DNA of 64,000 bases from positions 1 to 64,000 of the forward strand of contig NZ_FMYL01000010.1 in the NCBI RefSeq assembly GCF_900096955.1, in the 5' to 3' direction. The notes under the pieces were generated by a model. That model worked only from the letters and a program-made list of their open reading frames with translations, ran no database searches and was not told where the DNA came from. Shown piece by piece: positions 1 to 10,305 of this stretch (positions within the stretch are counted from its first letter, which is position 1; each line of letters begins with the position of its first letter). The translations under genes and the position numbers were made by a program. This stretch comes from Acinetobacter boissieri. Its GTDB lineage: Bacteria; Pseudomonadota; Gammaproteobacteria; Pseudomonadales; Moraxellaceae.

Positions 1-110
1 CTCAGCAAACTCGCCGCTATATTAATACAAATCGCTAAAATCAATGTGTTATATGCAAATGCCAATAACAAATGTAGTGTATTCAAACGCCTCATCTTAT
101 AAAAAAGCAT
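1..110 (-). CDS. Possible N-terminal fragment of a small membrane protein, cut by the window edge
   Basis: A minus-strand frame opens with ATG at 110 (a second in-frame ATG at 95) and stays open to base 1, giving about 36 residues. After a basic start (MLFYKMRR) the residues form one long hydrophobic run, as in a signal anchor or first membrane helix. There is no strong ribosome binding site and the rest of the gene lies outside the window, so no family can be named. It could also be a chance frame in AT-rich DNA. Confidence 0.3.
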   Translation of the reverse strand, partial: MLFYKMRRLNTLHLLLAFAYNTLILAICINIAASLL

Positions 111-219
111 CAAAGATAATATTTAAAGGATTTTCCCTATTCCTATATAAAACTATAAATCATTATCTAAAATTTCTAGCAGTCAAGAAGTGCTATTGGA
201 AGTTATTTAACTGTAATAA

Positions 220-357
220 ATAGACTACTGTCAGTACAGGGTTACCAAACAAATAACTCTAGATTGGAAATGGTTGAGAAATGAGCCAAAGGATTCAAAA
301 AGATTGTATATAGAGTTTGGTTATACTCGTCCAAGCTCTTATGTAGATATTCATTAA
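220..357 (+). pseudogene. Possible 3' remnant of an unidentified gene
   Basis: A plus-strand frame without a start codon runs from just after a stop at 217-219 to a TAA at 355-357. Its last 30 or so residues have a protein-like composition (for example LDWKWLRNEPKDSKRLY followed by an IEFGYTRP stretch), unlike the random translation around it. No start or ribosome site precedes it. I read it as the tail of a decayed gene, but a chance frame is possible and I do not recognise the family. Confidence 0.2.
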
Positions 358-623
358 GTAAAAATGATGTAAACCTAAGTACAAGTAAAGGAAGAAGTAT
401 TCAATCATATTTCTAGAATATACGATCTTTAAGGCTTGTGTATGATCTTTGTAATAAAAGAAGCCGATCATTTAAATTATATGTGTTCCGAGCTAATGTA
501 TTTTTGGAGTTTTGAGCTATATAAATATTAAAGATATTTCTTAAAATTGTATTTTTTATACAAACCATGTGTTATAAAAAACATTAACGGCACAGATTTT
601 GCTAGTTAAAGGGATTTGTTATT
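358..623. other. Gene-free region upstream of rpoN
   Basis: This AT-rich stretch has no convincing coding frame. It contains a repeated heptamer GATCTTT (424-430 and 444-450) and a small dyad TTGTAT/ATACAA at 547-552 and 558-563. The dyad sits where an rpoN promoter would be expected. A Shine-Dalgarno-like AAAGGGA lies just before the rpoN ATG. No clear -35/-10 pair could be assigned. Confidence 0.5.
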
Positions 624-2072
624 ATGAAGTTGTCTTTAGGTTTAAGAGTGAGTAACTCTTTATCACTCACACCTCAGTTGCAACAAGCAATTAGATTGTT
701 GCAACTTTCTAATCTAGAGCTCGAACAAGAGGTTCAACTTCAGCTAGAAAGTAATCCGTTATTAGAGAGAATAGAACTAGAGTCTTCAGATCAGCAAGTT
801 GAAGTACATGAGCAATCTAATCAAGAGCTTTCAGATGCAATCAATAGTGATTTTATTCCAGATGAGCTTCCTGTTGATACGCAATGGGATGATATTTATA
901 CTCATCAGCCAACGACACTGGGTGCCGCGGACTTTGAGGAGAGAGAGGATAATAGGGTAACGCATACATCATTAAAACAGCATGTGGAAAATCAGGTTAA
1001 TTTATTAAACTTTTCAAAAATTGATCGTTTGATTGCATTTTGTATTATTGATGCTTTAGATGATAAGGGTTTTTTAACTGAAACACTTGATGAAATTGCT
1101 GAAGCAGTTAATAAGTTATTGCTTCAAGCCGATCTTGAATACGAGTGTGTTGAAGAACATGAAGTATTAGTTGTCTTAAAATATATTCAACAATTGGATC
1201 CTATTGGTATAGGATCTCGTGGATTGATTGAACATTTAATGATTCAACTAGAAAATATGAGTTACTCAACAATATTGGAATTAAATGCTAGAAAGGTTCT
1301 AAATCATTATCAGTTCTTAGTTCATAATGACTTAAATAAATTATTGAAAGCAACGGCTTTAAAGGCTGATGAATTAAAGCAAACATTGGTTTTTATTAAA
1401 ACGTTAAAGCCATATCCTGGTATTGATTTTGAAGAAAGTGAAACGGAATATCAAATCCCTGATGTTGTTATTTTAAGAGAAGATGGCGTATGGCGAGTTA
1501 AACTTAACCCAGACATTTTACCAAAGCTTAGAATAAATTCTTTTTATTCAGGTATGATTAAACGCGCAGATCAAAGTGATGACAATCAATATATAAAAAA
1601 TCAAATGTTAGAAGCAAAAAATTTTATAAAGAGTATAGATGAACGTCATAAAACACTATTAAAAGTTGCAACATGCATTGCAAAGCATCAAAAAAGCTTT
1701 TTAGAGCAAGGTGCTGAAGCTATGAAGCCACTGGTTTTGAGAGATGTTGCTGATGAAGTTGAACTACATGAATCAACAGTTTCACGTGTTACTACAAATA
1801 AATATGTATTAACACCTAAAGGGCTCTTTGAGTTGAAGTACTTTTTTTCAAGCCATGTAGGTACATCTGAAGGGGGAGAGTGTTCTTCAACAGCGATAAG
1901 AGCAATGATTAAAAAAATTATTGCTGCTGAAAACCCATGTAAACCACTGTCTGATAATACAATTGCAAATTTGCTCAAAGAAGAGGGAATAGATGTTGCA
2001 AGACGTACAGTTGCTAAATATAGAGAGTCTTTGCGTATTTCTTCTTCTTCTGAGCGTAAAGTAATTATTTAA
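624..2072 (+). CDS. rpoN: RNA polymerase sigma-54 factor
   Basis: This is the alternative sigma factor that directs RNA polymerase to -24/-12 promoters, which are activated by enhancer-binding AAA+ proteins. The 482-residue length is normal. Region I is at the N terminus (LTPQLQQAIRLLQLSN, residues about 15-31), followed by an acidic region II. The core-binding region lies in the middle, a helix-turn-helix near residues 370-395, and the diagnostic RpoN box ARRTVAKYRE near 459-468. The ATG at 624 is preceded by AAAGGGA at good spacing. In many relatives hpf and ptsN-like genes follow rpoN; here ibaG and murA do, after a 132-base gap. Identification is firm. Confidence 0.97.
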   Translation: MKLSLGLRVSNSLSLTPQLQQAIRLLQLSNLELEQEVQLQLESNPLLERIELESSDQQVEVHEQSNQELSDAINSDFIPDELPVDTQWDDIYTHQPTTLGAADFEEREDNRVTHTSLKQHVENQVNLLNFSKIDRLIAFCIIDALDDKGFLTETLDEIAEAVNKLLLQADLEYECVEEHEVLVVLKYIQQLDPIGIGSRGLIEHLMIQLENMSYSTILELNARKVLNHYQFLVHNDLNKLLKATALKADELKQTLVFIKTLKPYPGIDFEESETEYQIPDVVILREDGVWRVKLNPDILPKLRINSFYSGMIKRADQSDDNQYIKNQMLEAKNFIKSIDERHKTLLKVATCIAKHQKSFLEQGAEAMKPLVLRDVADEVELHESTVSRVTTNKYVLTPKGLFELKYFFSSHVGTSEGGECSSTAIRAMIKKIIAAENPCKPLSDNTIANLLKEEGIDVARRTVAKYRESLRISSSSERKVII

Positions 2073-2204
2073 TCAGATGCTATTTTGCTATAAATTCCTT
2101 TATATATTTTTTGTGTCAAATTATAGATGAGTTAATGAATTACTAGGCGTGTTTATAGTAAAATAGCCGACTTTTAGTCTTAGGTCGACCATGAGGTCTT
2201 TATT

Positions 2205-3726
<1,522 letters not shown>

Positions 3727-3729
3727 ATC

Positions 3730-4419
3730 ATGAGTGACTTTCAAAACGATGATCCAAATTTTGAGGTAATGGGGAATTTTGATCATGGTTTGACTTTGGC
3801 ATTAAGTAAAGGGCGTATTTTAAAAGAAACATTACCTTTACTTGAGCAGGCAGGCATTAATCTGTTAGAAGATCCAGATAAGTCACGTAAGCTGATTTTT
3901 CCAACAACACATAAATTGGTCAGAATATTAATTTTACGTGCCTCTGATGTACCAACGTATGTTGAAAATGGTGCGGCAGATTTAGGTGTTGCAGGTAAAG
4001 ATGTGCTGATGGAGCATGGTGCTCAAAATGTGTATGAACCGCTTGATTTAAAAATTGCCAATTGTCGTTTAATGACTGCTGCAAAAGTAGGTATGCAAAG
4101 ACCTCAAGGGCGTTTAAAGATCGCAACTAAATATGTGAATCTCACGCGCCAATATTATGCCAGCCTTGGTGAACAGGTCGATGTGATTAAACTGTATGGT
4201 TCAATGGAGCTTGCACCACTGGTTGGATTGGGCGATTATATTGTGGATGTGGTTGATACTGGTAATACATTACGAGCCAATGGTTTAGAGCCATTAGAAG
4301 AAATTTGTACGGTATCTTCTCGTTTGATTATTAATAAAGCGAGTTTTAAGCGCAAGCAAGCGTTACTTAATCCGATTATGACGCAGCTTGAGCAGGCAGT
4401 CGCCGCTCGCCAAGCTTAA
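3730..4419 (+). CDS. hisG: ATP phosphoribosyltransferase, short form
   Basis: Catalyses the first step of histidine synthesis, joining ATP and PRPP to give phosphoribosyl-ATP. At 229 residues it is the short form (HisGS), lacking the roughly 80-residue C-terminal regulatory domain of the E. coli enzyme. Short forms need the regulatory partner HisZ, which is not in this window. The catalytic core is recognisable: [20 protein letters not shown] near residue 25, a GVAGKDVL loop, and the PRPP-binding stretch [16 protein letters not shown] near residues 172-187. It starts three bases after the murA stop and is followed by a 133-base gap before hisD. Confidence 0.96.
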   Translation: MSDFQNDDPNFEVMGNFDHGLTLALSKGRILKETLPLLEQAGINLLEDPDKSRKLIFPTTHKLVRILILRASDVPTYVENGAADLGVAGKDVLMEHGAQNVYEPLDLKIANCRLMTAAKVGMQRPQGRLKIATKYVNLTRQYYASLGEQVDVIKLYGSMELAPLVGLGDYIVDVVDTGNTLRANGLEPLEEICTVSSRLIINKASFKRKQALLNPIMTQLEQAVAARQA

Positions 4420-4487
4420 TATGTGTAAAATCAATGTTGATGAGATGTTTTTTTCATTAACATTTTAGTATTGTATGACCATCAATG

Positions 4488-4545
4488 CCCACAAGTAGAC
4501 AAAAAAGGGTTAAACTTAAGCCTCAATATTGTCAAAACTTGTGGG
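4488..4545 (+). promoter_or_regulatory. Stem-loop immediately upstream of hisD
   Basis: CCCACAAGT (4488-4496) pairs with ACTTGTGGG (4537-4545), and inside it GACAA (4498-4502) pairs with TTGTC (4529-4533). This gives a 14-pair interrupted stem that ends seven bases before the hisD ATG. The right arm contains the only GT/GGG-rich stretch near the hisD start, so folding would cover the ribosome entry site. The pairing is seen directly; a regulatory role is inferred. Confidence 0.5.
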
Positions 4546-4552
4546 TAAATTG

Positions 4553-5845
4553 ATGCGACGTTTATCGACTCAAGACCAGAATTTCAAACAGGTCTTTGCT
4601 GATCTATTGGCTTTTGCTACAGTCAATGATCCTGAGCTTCTCTCAACGGTAGATCAAATCATTTCAGATGTGCGCCAATATGGCGATGCACATGTATTAA
4701 AATTAACACAACAATTTGATCGACATCCTGCGCATCAATTTTCTGAATTAGAGTTATCTCAAGCTGAGTTAAAAGCAGCATTTGAGGGTTTAAATACAGA
4801 AGTTCGTCAAGCGTTAGAGCTCGCGGCGAAGCGTATTCGTTCATTTCATGAAGCACAAAAGCAAACTGGATGGACCTATGTGGATGATTTAGGTAACACC
4901 CTAGGTCAAAAAGTCACACCGCTTGACCGTGTGGGCATTTATGTTCCCGGTGGTTTAGCATCTTATCCTTCTTCTGTACTGATGAATGCTTTACCTGCAC
5001 ATGTGGCAGGTGTAACTGAAATTATTATGGTGGTCCCTGCACCAAATGGCGAATTAAACCCATTGGTATTGGCTGCTGCATATTTGGCTGGTGTACATCG
5101 TGTGTTTACGATTGGTGGCGCACAAGCGGTGGCAGCACTTGCATATGGTACAGAAACTGTGCCATCTGTAGATAAAATTACAGGGCCGGGTAATCGCTTT
5201 GTTGCAGCTGCTAAAAGAGCTGTTTTTGGTCAATGCGGTATAGATATGATTGCAGGCCCATCAGAAATTTTGGTGTATGCTGAGGGTGATAATGACCCGA
5301 AATGGATTGCCATGGATTTATTATCTCAAGCAGAGCATGACACAGTTGCACAAGCGATTTTTATTACGCCTGACGAAGATTTTTTAAATGCAGTTGCTGA
5401 GGCGATTGAAGCGCACTTAACAGTATTACCAAAAGCTGAAATTGCAAAAACATCAATTCAAAATCGTGGTGCATTGGTATTGGTGAAAGACCGTACAGAA
5501 GCGATTGATTTGATCAATCAGGTTGCCCCTGAACATCTTCAATTATGTGTGGATGATGCACAGGCCATGAGTGAACAAATTCGCCATGCCGGTGCAATTT
5601 TCATGGGGCGTTATACCCCAGAAGCGATTGGTGATTATTGTGCAGGGCCAAACCATGTTTTACCAACATCAGGCACAGCACGTTTTTCTTCACCACTAGG
5701 TGTATATGATTTTCAAAAGCGCTCTAGCTTGATTATGTGTTCTCAAGAGGGTGTGAAACCTTTGGCACAGGCTGCAGATATTTTGGCTTTAGAAGAAAAT
5801 TTAGAGGCACATGCCCGTTCAGCTCGTTATCGTTATCAGGTCTAG
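4553..5845 (+). CDS. hisD: Histidinol dehydrogenase
   Basis: NAD-dependent, zinc-requiring enzyme that oxidises L-histidinol to L-histidine in two steps, the last of the pathway. I chose ATG 4553 (MRRLSTQDQ), giving 430 residues, the family norm. In-frame TTG/GTG codons at 4529, 4541 and 4550 would lie inside the upstream stem-loop. The family signature is clear: [20 protein letters not shown] near residue 120, [14 protein letters not shown], and the zinc/catalytic region DLLSQAEHD and APEHLQL. The C-terminal [17 protein letters not shown] motif is typical. It lies between hisG and hisC, with a terminator-like hairpin after it. Confidence 0.97.
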   Translation: MRRLSTQDQNFKQVFADLLAFATVNDPELLSTVDQIISDVRQYGDAHVLKLTQQFDRHPAHQFSELELSQAELKAAFEGLNTEVRQALELAAKRIRSFHEAQKQTGWTYVDDLGNTLGQKVTPLDRVGIYVPGGLASYPSSVLMNALPAHVAGVTEIIMVVPAPNGELNPLVLAAAYLAGVHRVFTIGGAQAVAALAYGTETVPSVDKITGPGNRFVAAAKRAVFGQCGIDMIAGPSEILVYAEGDNDPKWIAMDLLSQAEHDTVAQAIFITPDEDFLNAVAEAIEAHLTVLPKAEIAKTSIQNRGALVLVKDRTEAIDLINQVAPEHLQLCVDDAQAMSEQIRHAGAIFMGRYTPEAIGDYCAGPNHVLPTSGTARFSSPLGVYDFQKRSSLIMCSQEGVKPLAQAADILALEENLEAHARSARYRYQV

Positions 5846-5857
5846 TTTATTGAATAT

Positions 5858-5880
5858 AAAAGGGCCATGATGGCCCTTTT
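5858..5880 (+). terminator. Terminator-like hairpin between hisD and hisC
   Basis: AAAAGGGCCA (5858-5867), loop TGA, TGGCCCTTTT (5871-5880) form a perfect 10-bp stem ending in four T. It starts 12 bases after the hisD stop and ends 10 bases before the hisC ATG, so the hisC ribosome site (GAGGTG) immediately follows it. This is the shape of an intrinsic terminator, though with a short U tract, and may lower hisC expression relative to hisD. Confidence 0.7.
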
Positions 5881-5890
5881 GAGGTGAAAG

Positions 5891-6976
5891 ATGGCTGTTT
5901 CAACACAACAAATGCGTTTTTGGAGCCCTGAAGTACGTGAGTTAGAACCTTACATACCGGGTGAGCAACCAAAAGTAACGAACCTTTTAAAATTAAATAC
6001 CAATGAAAATCCGTATCCACCATCGCCTAAAGTTGCTGAAGCAGTTGCAACTGTTTTAGAGCAACAGGCAGACGTATTGCGCCTGTATCCTGATCCAGAT
6101 GCAACGGTGTTAAAACAGGCAATTGCAACACAACAAGGTGTTGATTTGAGCCAAGTGTTTGTTGGAAATGGCTCTGATGAAGTGCTTGCGCATATTTTTA
6201 AAGCATTTTTTATTCAAAATGAGCCAATTTTATCGCCAGACATTAGTTATAGTTTTTACCCTGTATATAGCCAATTCTTTACGGTAAAAACCAAAAAAAT
6301 TGCACTCAATGCCAACTTTGAAGTCAATGTAAAAGATTATAATCAGCCCAATGGTGGCATTATTATCGCCAATCCAAATGCACCGACCAGCATTGCACTT
6401 GATCTTTCAGACATTGAATATTTACTGCAACATAATCCTGACCGTGTGGTGGTGATCGATGAAGCTTATGTAGATTTTGGTGCAACATCTGCTGTGAAGC
6501 TAGTGGCTCGTTATGACAATTTAGTAGTATGTCAAACGACCTCTAAATCACGCTCATTAGCGGGTTTACGTGTTGGGTTTGCTATTGCACAGCCTCATTT
6601 AATTGCGGCGTTAGAAGCGGTTAAAAATAGTTTCAACTCGTATCCGATTGATCGCTTTGCGATTGCTGCAGCAACAGCATCTTTTAAAGATCAGGCTTAT
6701 TTTGAGGCACACTGTCAAAAGGTGATGGATTGTCGTGAATCTTTGATTCATCAGCTAGAAGGTTTAGGCTTTACTGTATTGCCATCGAAAGCAAACTTTA
6801 TTTTTGTGACGCATACATCGAATGATGCAAAACAATTGGCTATAAAACTGCGTGAACAAGGGATTATTGTTCGGCATTTTAACCAAGACCGTATAAATCA
6901 ATTTTTGCGAATTACTGTAGGCACAGATGCACAAAATATGCGTTTAGTGGGTGCTTTAAAAGACTTGGTCATATAA
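5891..6976 (+). CDS. hisC: Histidinol-phosphate aminotransferase
   Basis: PLP-dependent class I/II aminotransferase that converts imidazole-acetol phosphate and glutamate to histidinol phosphate. The 361-residue length is normal. Visible landmarks are LNTNENPYPPSPKV near residue 36, the PLP-binding region VVVIDEAYVDFG, and the Schiff-base lysine in TTSKSRSLAGLRVGFA (residues about 216-231). The C-terminal FLRITVGT is also typical. The start is preceded by GAGGTG. It is separated from hisD only by a hairpin, and a glycosyltransferase gene follows after 20 bases. Confidence 0.97.
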   Translation: MAVSTQQMRFWSPEVRELEPYIPGEQPKVTNLLKLNTNENPYPPSPKVAEAVATVLEQQADVLRLYPDPDATVLKQAIATQQGVDLSQVFVGNGSDEVLAHIFKAFFIQNEPILSPDISYSFYPVYSQFFTVKTKKIALNANFEVNVKDYNQPNGGIIIANPNAPTSIALDLSDIEYLLQHNPDRVVVIDEAYVDFGATSAVKLVARYDNLVVCQTTSKSRSLAGLRVGFAIAQPHLIAALEAVKNSFNSYPIDRFAIAAATASFKDQAYFEAHCQKVMDCRESLIHQLEGLGFTVLPSKANFIFVTHTSNDAKQLAIKLREQGIIVRHFNQDRINQFLRITVGTDAQNMRLVGALKDLVI

Positions 6977-6996
6977 ATAAAAAAAGAGTGCATTTG

Positions 6997-8190
6997 ATGC
7001 CAAAGTACAGCATTTGTTTAAACATGATTGTGAAAAATGAAGCAAATATTATTGTAGATACGCTTAATAATATTCGCAGTTACATTAACATTGATTATGT
7101 TGTGATTTGTGATACTGGATCTACAGATGCCACAATAGCGGTGATTGAGCATTATTTAACACAGCATCAGTTAGCTGGTGAGGTGCATAGCCATACATGG
7201 GTTGATTTTGCTCATAACCGTAATCTTGCTTTGGCACAATGTGAGGGTAAGGCAGATTACATTTTAGTCTTTGATGCCGATGACCGTTTTCATGGGCAGT
7301 TTAAATTACCTGATATGCTCAGTGAAGACGTGTATAAATTTCAGTTTAAAAGTGATGCAAGAGAGTTCTTTTATACCCGTCAGTTATTGTTTAAAAATAA
7401 TGACTGTTTGCACTGGGTGGGCGTATTGCATGAATCTCTAGTTGAAAAAGAAACAGTGACACGTTGTCTTTTATCGGGTGATTATTATGTGCAAACTGGA
7501 CATTTTGGTGCACGAAGTCAAGATCCAAATAAATATTTAAAAGATGCATTGTTATTGCAGCAGGCCTATGAAACCGAGCAAGATGCAATGTTAAAAGCAC
7601 GGTATGCATACTATTGCGCGACATCGTATTATAGTTATGGTGATACAGAACAGGCCAAAGTTTGGTTTAATCTGCGTATAAACATGGGTAGTACGCTAGA
7701 AAATAAAATGGAAACTTATTTGGCATGTCGGCACTTGGGTACGCTGTATCAACAAGATAAGCAATTTGAGCTTGCAACATTTATTTGGCTAAAAGGAGCC
7801 AGTATTTGTCCGAAATATTTAGAATACTTATATGAAGTGAGTCTGTTATATAAGTCTCTAGGCGATATTCAAATTGCTTATGATATGGCCATGCTTGCAA
7901 AGTACAGACAGTATCATGAAGGTGGTACCGCCTTGGAGCCGAATATTATAAATTACGGTTTAGATTACCAAATGTTAACGCTGGCATTGCCATTAGGCAG
8001 ACAAAACGAAGCGTATGTAGCATGGAAAAGGTTACTTGAACAACCATTCTTTTCAGAACAACTTAATAGTGAACTTTTAGCGTATCAGTCGGATTTTACA
8101 GAATTAATGCTGCAGGAAGATCCATCTATACAACAGCAGATAGAGCAATCTATGCAACAGTTACATGCCACGACACCGTCAAGGCACTGA
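6997..8190 (+). CDS. Family 2 glycosyltransferase with C-terminal helical (TPR-like) repeats
   Basis: The N-terminal half is a GT-A fold family 2 glycosyltransferase: ICLNMIVKNEANII at the start, CDTGSTDATI near residue 36, and the metal-binding DADD in LVFDADDRF near residue 92. The second half (about 200-390) is rich in paired helices with alternating Tyr/Ala, as in TPR solenoids (for example ARYAYYCATSYYSYGDTEQA). Such proteins are often annotated as SunS-like or LPS-core-type transferases; donor and acceptor are unknown. ATG 6997 is preferred over GTG 6988 because GAG lies eight bases before it. It follows hisC closely and overlaps the convergent pabB by 12 bases. Confidence 0.8.
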   Translation: MPKYSICLNMIVKNEANIIVDTLNNIRSYINIDYVVICDTGSTDATIAVIEHYLTQHQLAGEVHSHTWVDFAHNRNLALAQCEGKADYILVFDADDRFHGQFKLPDMLSEDVYKFQFKSDAREFFYTRQLLFKNNDCLHWVGVLHESLVEKETVTRCLLSGDYYVQTGHFGARSQDPNKYLKDALLLQQAYETEQDAMLKARYAYYCATSYYSYGDTEQAKVWFNLRINMGSTLENKMETYLACRHLGTLYQQDKQFELATFIWLKGASICPKYLEYLYEVSLLYKSLGDIQIAYDMAMLAKYRQYHEGGTALEPNIINYGLDYQMLTLALPLGRQNEAYVAWKRLLEQPFFSEQLNSELLAYQSDFTELMLQEDPSIQQQIEQSMQQLHATTPSRH

Positions 8191-9525
8191 ATAATAGCGA
8201 TTTAGTAGGGTTTGCATTGCTGAAATTTTATCCAAGCATTCTTGGTATTCTGCTTCTTGCTCAGATGCAATCGTGATACCGCCACCTGCCCATAATGATA
8301 ATTCGTGTTGATATTTTTGAATAGATCGAATGAGAATATTCCAACAACCTGTACCATCTAAGTTGAAGTAGCCTAAAGAGCCACAATATGCGCCTCTGGC
8401 GTGTTGTTCTAATTCGGCAATAATTTGCATGGCGCGAATTTTTGGCGCACCTGTAATTGAACCACCAGGCAGTGCATTGAATAGCATTTGTAGTGGATGA
8501 GTGTGTTTTTTTAGAGTGGCTTGTATTTCACTGACCATATGATGGACTTGCTGAAAGCTTTCTATTTCAAACAGTTGATTGGTTTTTACCGATCCTGTTT
8601 CTGCATATATGCTCAGATCATTACGCAAAAGATCAACAATCATGACATTTTCTGCTTGGTCTTTTTCTGAATGTTTGAGTGTACTTTTAGACTGCTCATC
8701 TTTTTTAGAATCATTTAAATAACGTGGCATTGTACCTTTGATTGGACGAGTTTTAATCACACGTTCAGCTTCAAACTCAATGAATAGTTCAGGTGAGCAA
8801 CTTAAAAGCTCAAAGTCTTTGAGCTTTAAATAGCCTGCATATGGTGCATTGGTTAGAGACCAAAATTCTTTGGCAACACTGAGTAATTCACCTTGTGTAT
8901 GGGCAGTGAAAGCTTGCGTGAGGTTAATCTGATAACAATCACCTGCACGAATGTAGTCAATGATCTGTTGAAAGGCTTGGTTATATTGTGACTTTTGCCA
9001 TTGTGCTTGGCAAAGCGTATTGAGTTTAAATGGTTGAAGTGAAGTTTTAACAGCAAGAAGCGTACTGATTTTTTGAAAGATTTGTTCCGCATTGGGTTCA
9101 TGGCTGTAAAAAAACCACTGCTGTTGTTCGTATTTTAAATACGATAAATAGAGTCCTAAATATAACTCAGGCTGTGGATGAGATGGGCTTTTGATCTGTT
9201 GTTGTGCAGCATAGTCATAGCCAACGAAACCCATCCAACCACCATGAAAGCCGTTGAGAGGGATTGATGTTGTGTTTGGTTGAGCTTGAGTATGTTCAAG
9301 CAAATGTTTTTGGTTGCTTGGTTCTTGGCTGTAGTTCCATTCATCTTGACGAATGTAAAAGTGCATTTGCCCATGTTGTACTTGCCAATACTGTTTGGGT
9401 AAAACACCAATGACAGGTTTACCATGGTCTTTTAAATAGATAAGACCATGGAGAGTAGAAAGTTGTGCCAAAAGGTCTGCTGTCGCATGGCATGAGGTAA
9501 TCGCTTTTTTATACAAGGGCATCAT
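8179..9525 (-). CDS. pabB: Aminodeoxychorismate synthase component I
   Basis: Makes 4-amino-4-deoxychorismate from chorismate and ammonia for folate synthesis; the glutamine amidotransferase partner PabA is not in this window. The 448-residue protein has an N-terminal anthranilate synthase-like domain and a C-terminal chorismate-binding domain. Visible motifs include YQINLTQAF, the PIKGTMPR motif in which the lysine distinguishes PabB from TrpE, VDLLRNDL, and GGSITGAPKIRAM near the C terminus. It lies 34 bases downstream of the NUDIX gene on the same strand and its 3' end overlaps the convergent glycosyltransferase. Two adjacent ATGs at 9525 and 9522 are possible starts. Confidence 0.93.
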   Translation of the reverse strand: MMPLYKKAITSCHATADLLAQLSTLHGLIYLKDHGKPVIGVLPKQYWQVQHGQMHFYIRQDEWNYSQEPSNQKHLLEHTQAQPNTTSIPLNGFHGGWMGFVGYDYAAQQQIKSPSHPQPELYLGLYLSYLKYEQQQWFFYSHEPNAEQIFQKISTLLAVKTSLQPFKLNTLCQAQWQKSQYNQAFQQIIDYIRAGDCYQINLTQAFTAHTQGELLSVAKEFWSLTNAPYAGYLKLKDFELLSCSPELFIEFEAERVIKTRPIKGTMPRYLNDSKKDEQSKSTLKHSEKDQAENVMIVDLLRNDLSIYAETGSVKTNQLFEIESFQQVHHMVSEIQATLKKHTHPLQMLFNALPGGSITGAPKIRAMQIIAELEQHARGAYCGSLGYFNLDGTGCWNILIRSIQKYQHELSLWAGGGITIASEQEAEYQECLDKISAMQTLLNRYYSVP

Positions 9526-9559
9526 AAAAAATAAAACTTATACAGTGAATGAAATGAAC

Positions 9560-10102
9560 TTACTCATCTGCAGTTCGATGTAGTGTTTCTAAATGCAAAG
9601 GGTAGTGTTGTTGCTCGTGGTCTGAGAAATAGTGGGTGAGGGTTCTACGTACACTTTGAAAGGCTAGTTCATCCCATGGGATTTCATGTTTGTGAAATAA
9701 ACGGCTTTCTAGCGTTTCTGTACCTGCACCAAATACACCATTTTTGAGCTGTGCTTTGAAAATGGCATAGATTTGCCCAATATGAGGAATGTCATATAAG
9801 CAATATAATTGATCAGTCTGAATGTGTGCTTCGGCTTCTTCTAATGTTTCGCGCTCAGCCCCTTGTTGCATGGTTTCGTTGAGCTCCATATAACCTGCAG
9901 GCAATGTCCAGTAACCATGACGTGGTTCAATGGCCCGCCGGCACAGTAAAATTTGCTCGTCCCAAATGACTAAAGCACCACAAATCACTTTGGGGTTTTC
10001 GTAGTGAATGGTGCCACAGGCCGAGCATACTTGGCGAAGTTTATCATCACCATGTGGAATTTGTGCAGTGGTGGGTTTTCCGCAATGTATACAACAGTTC
10101 AT
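9560..10102 (-). CDS. NUDIX hydrolase with N-terminal zinc ribbon
   Basis: A 180-residue NUDIX pyrophosphohydrolase. The N terminus has a four-cysteine zinc ribbon (CIHCGK at residues 4-9 and CSACG at about 31-35), as in the NADH-pyrophosphatase-like subgroup. The Nudix box follows as GYMELNETMQQGAERETLEEAEA-type residues near 68-90, with the RE and EE metal ligands intact. ENPKVI after the ribbon is also typical. Family members cleave nucleoside diphosphates linked to another moiety; the true substrate cannot be read from sequence. It probably shares a transcript with pabB. Confidence 0.88.
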   Translation of the reverse strand: MNCCIHCGKPTTAQIPHGDDKLRQVCSACGTIHYENPKVICGALVIWDEQILLCRRAIEPRHGYWTLPAGYMELNETMQQGAERETLEEAEAHIQTDQLYCLYDIPHIGQIYAIFKAQLKNGVFGAGTETLESRLFHKHEIPWDELAFQSVRRTLTHYFSDHEQQHYPLHLETLHRTADE

Positions 10103-10305
10103 ACGTCACTTCTATTGGCCTGTTATGTTTAAGCATAACTTAAAAAAAAACGTTTGGCATCACTTTGATCTAAAAACAATATACTGCTGTATTCATTATG
10201 AGTCACAGCAGTTCACGGATGATTTTTTTTAAAACTATCGCGAAGTTGTGACGACTCACGTATGATAGCGTCAATTTGGTATTTATTTTTTGATGAAGGG
10301 CATGC

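Noticed and set aside
442..531. 29-codon frame starting MIFVIKEADHL
   Set aside because: No ribosome site and no known similarity; it is likely chance in AT-rich DNA.
4529..4552. hisD start at TTG 4529 or GTG 4541
   Set aside because: These starts lie inside a stem-loop and add residues not seen in the usual HisD N terminus; ATG 4553 gives the standard length.
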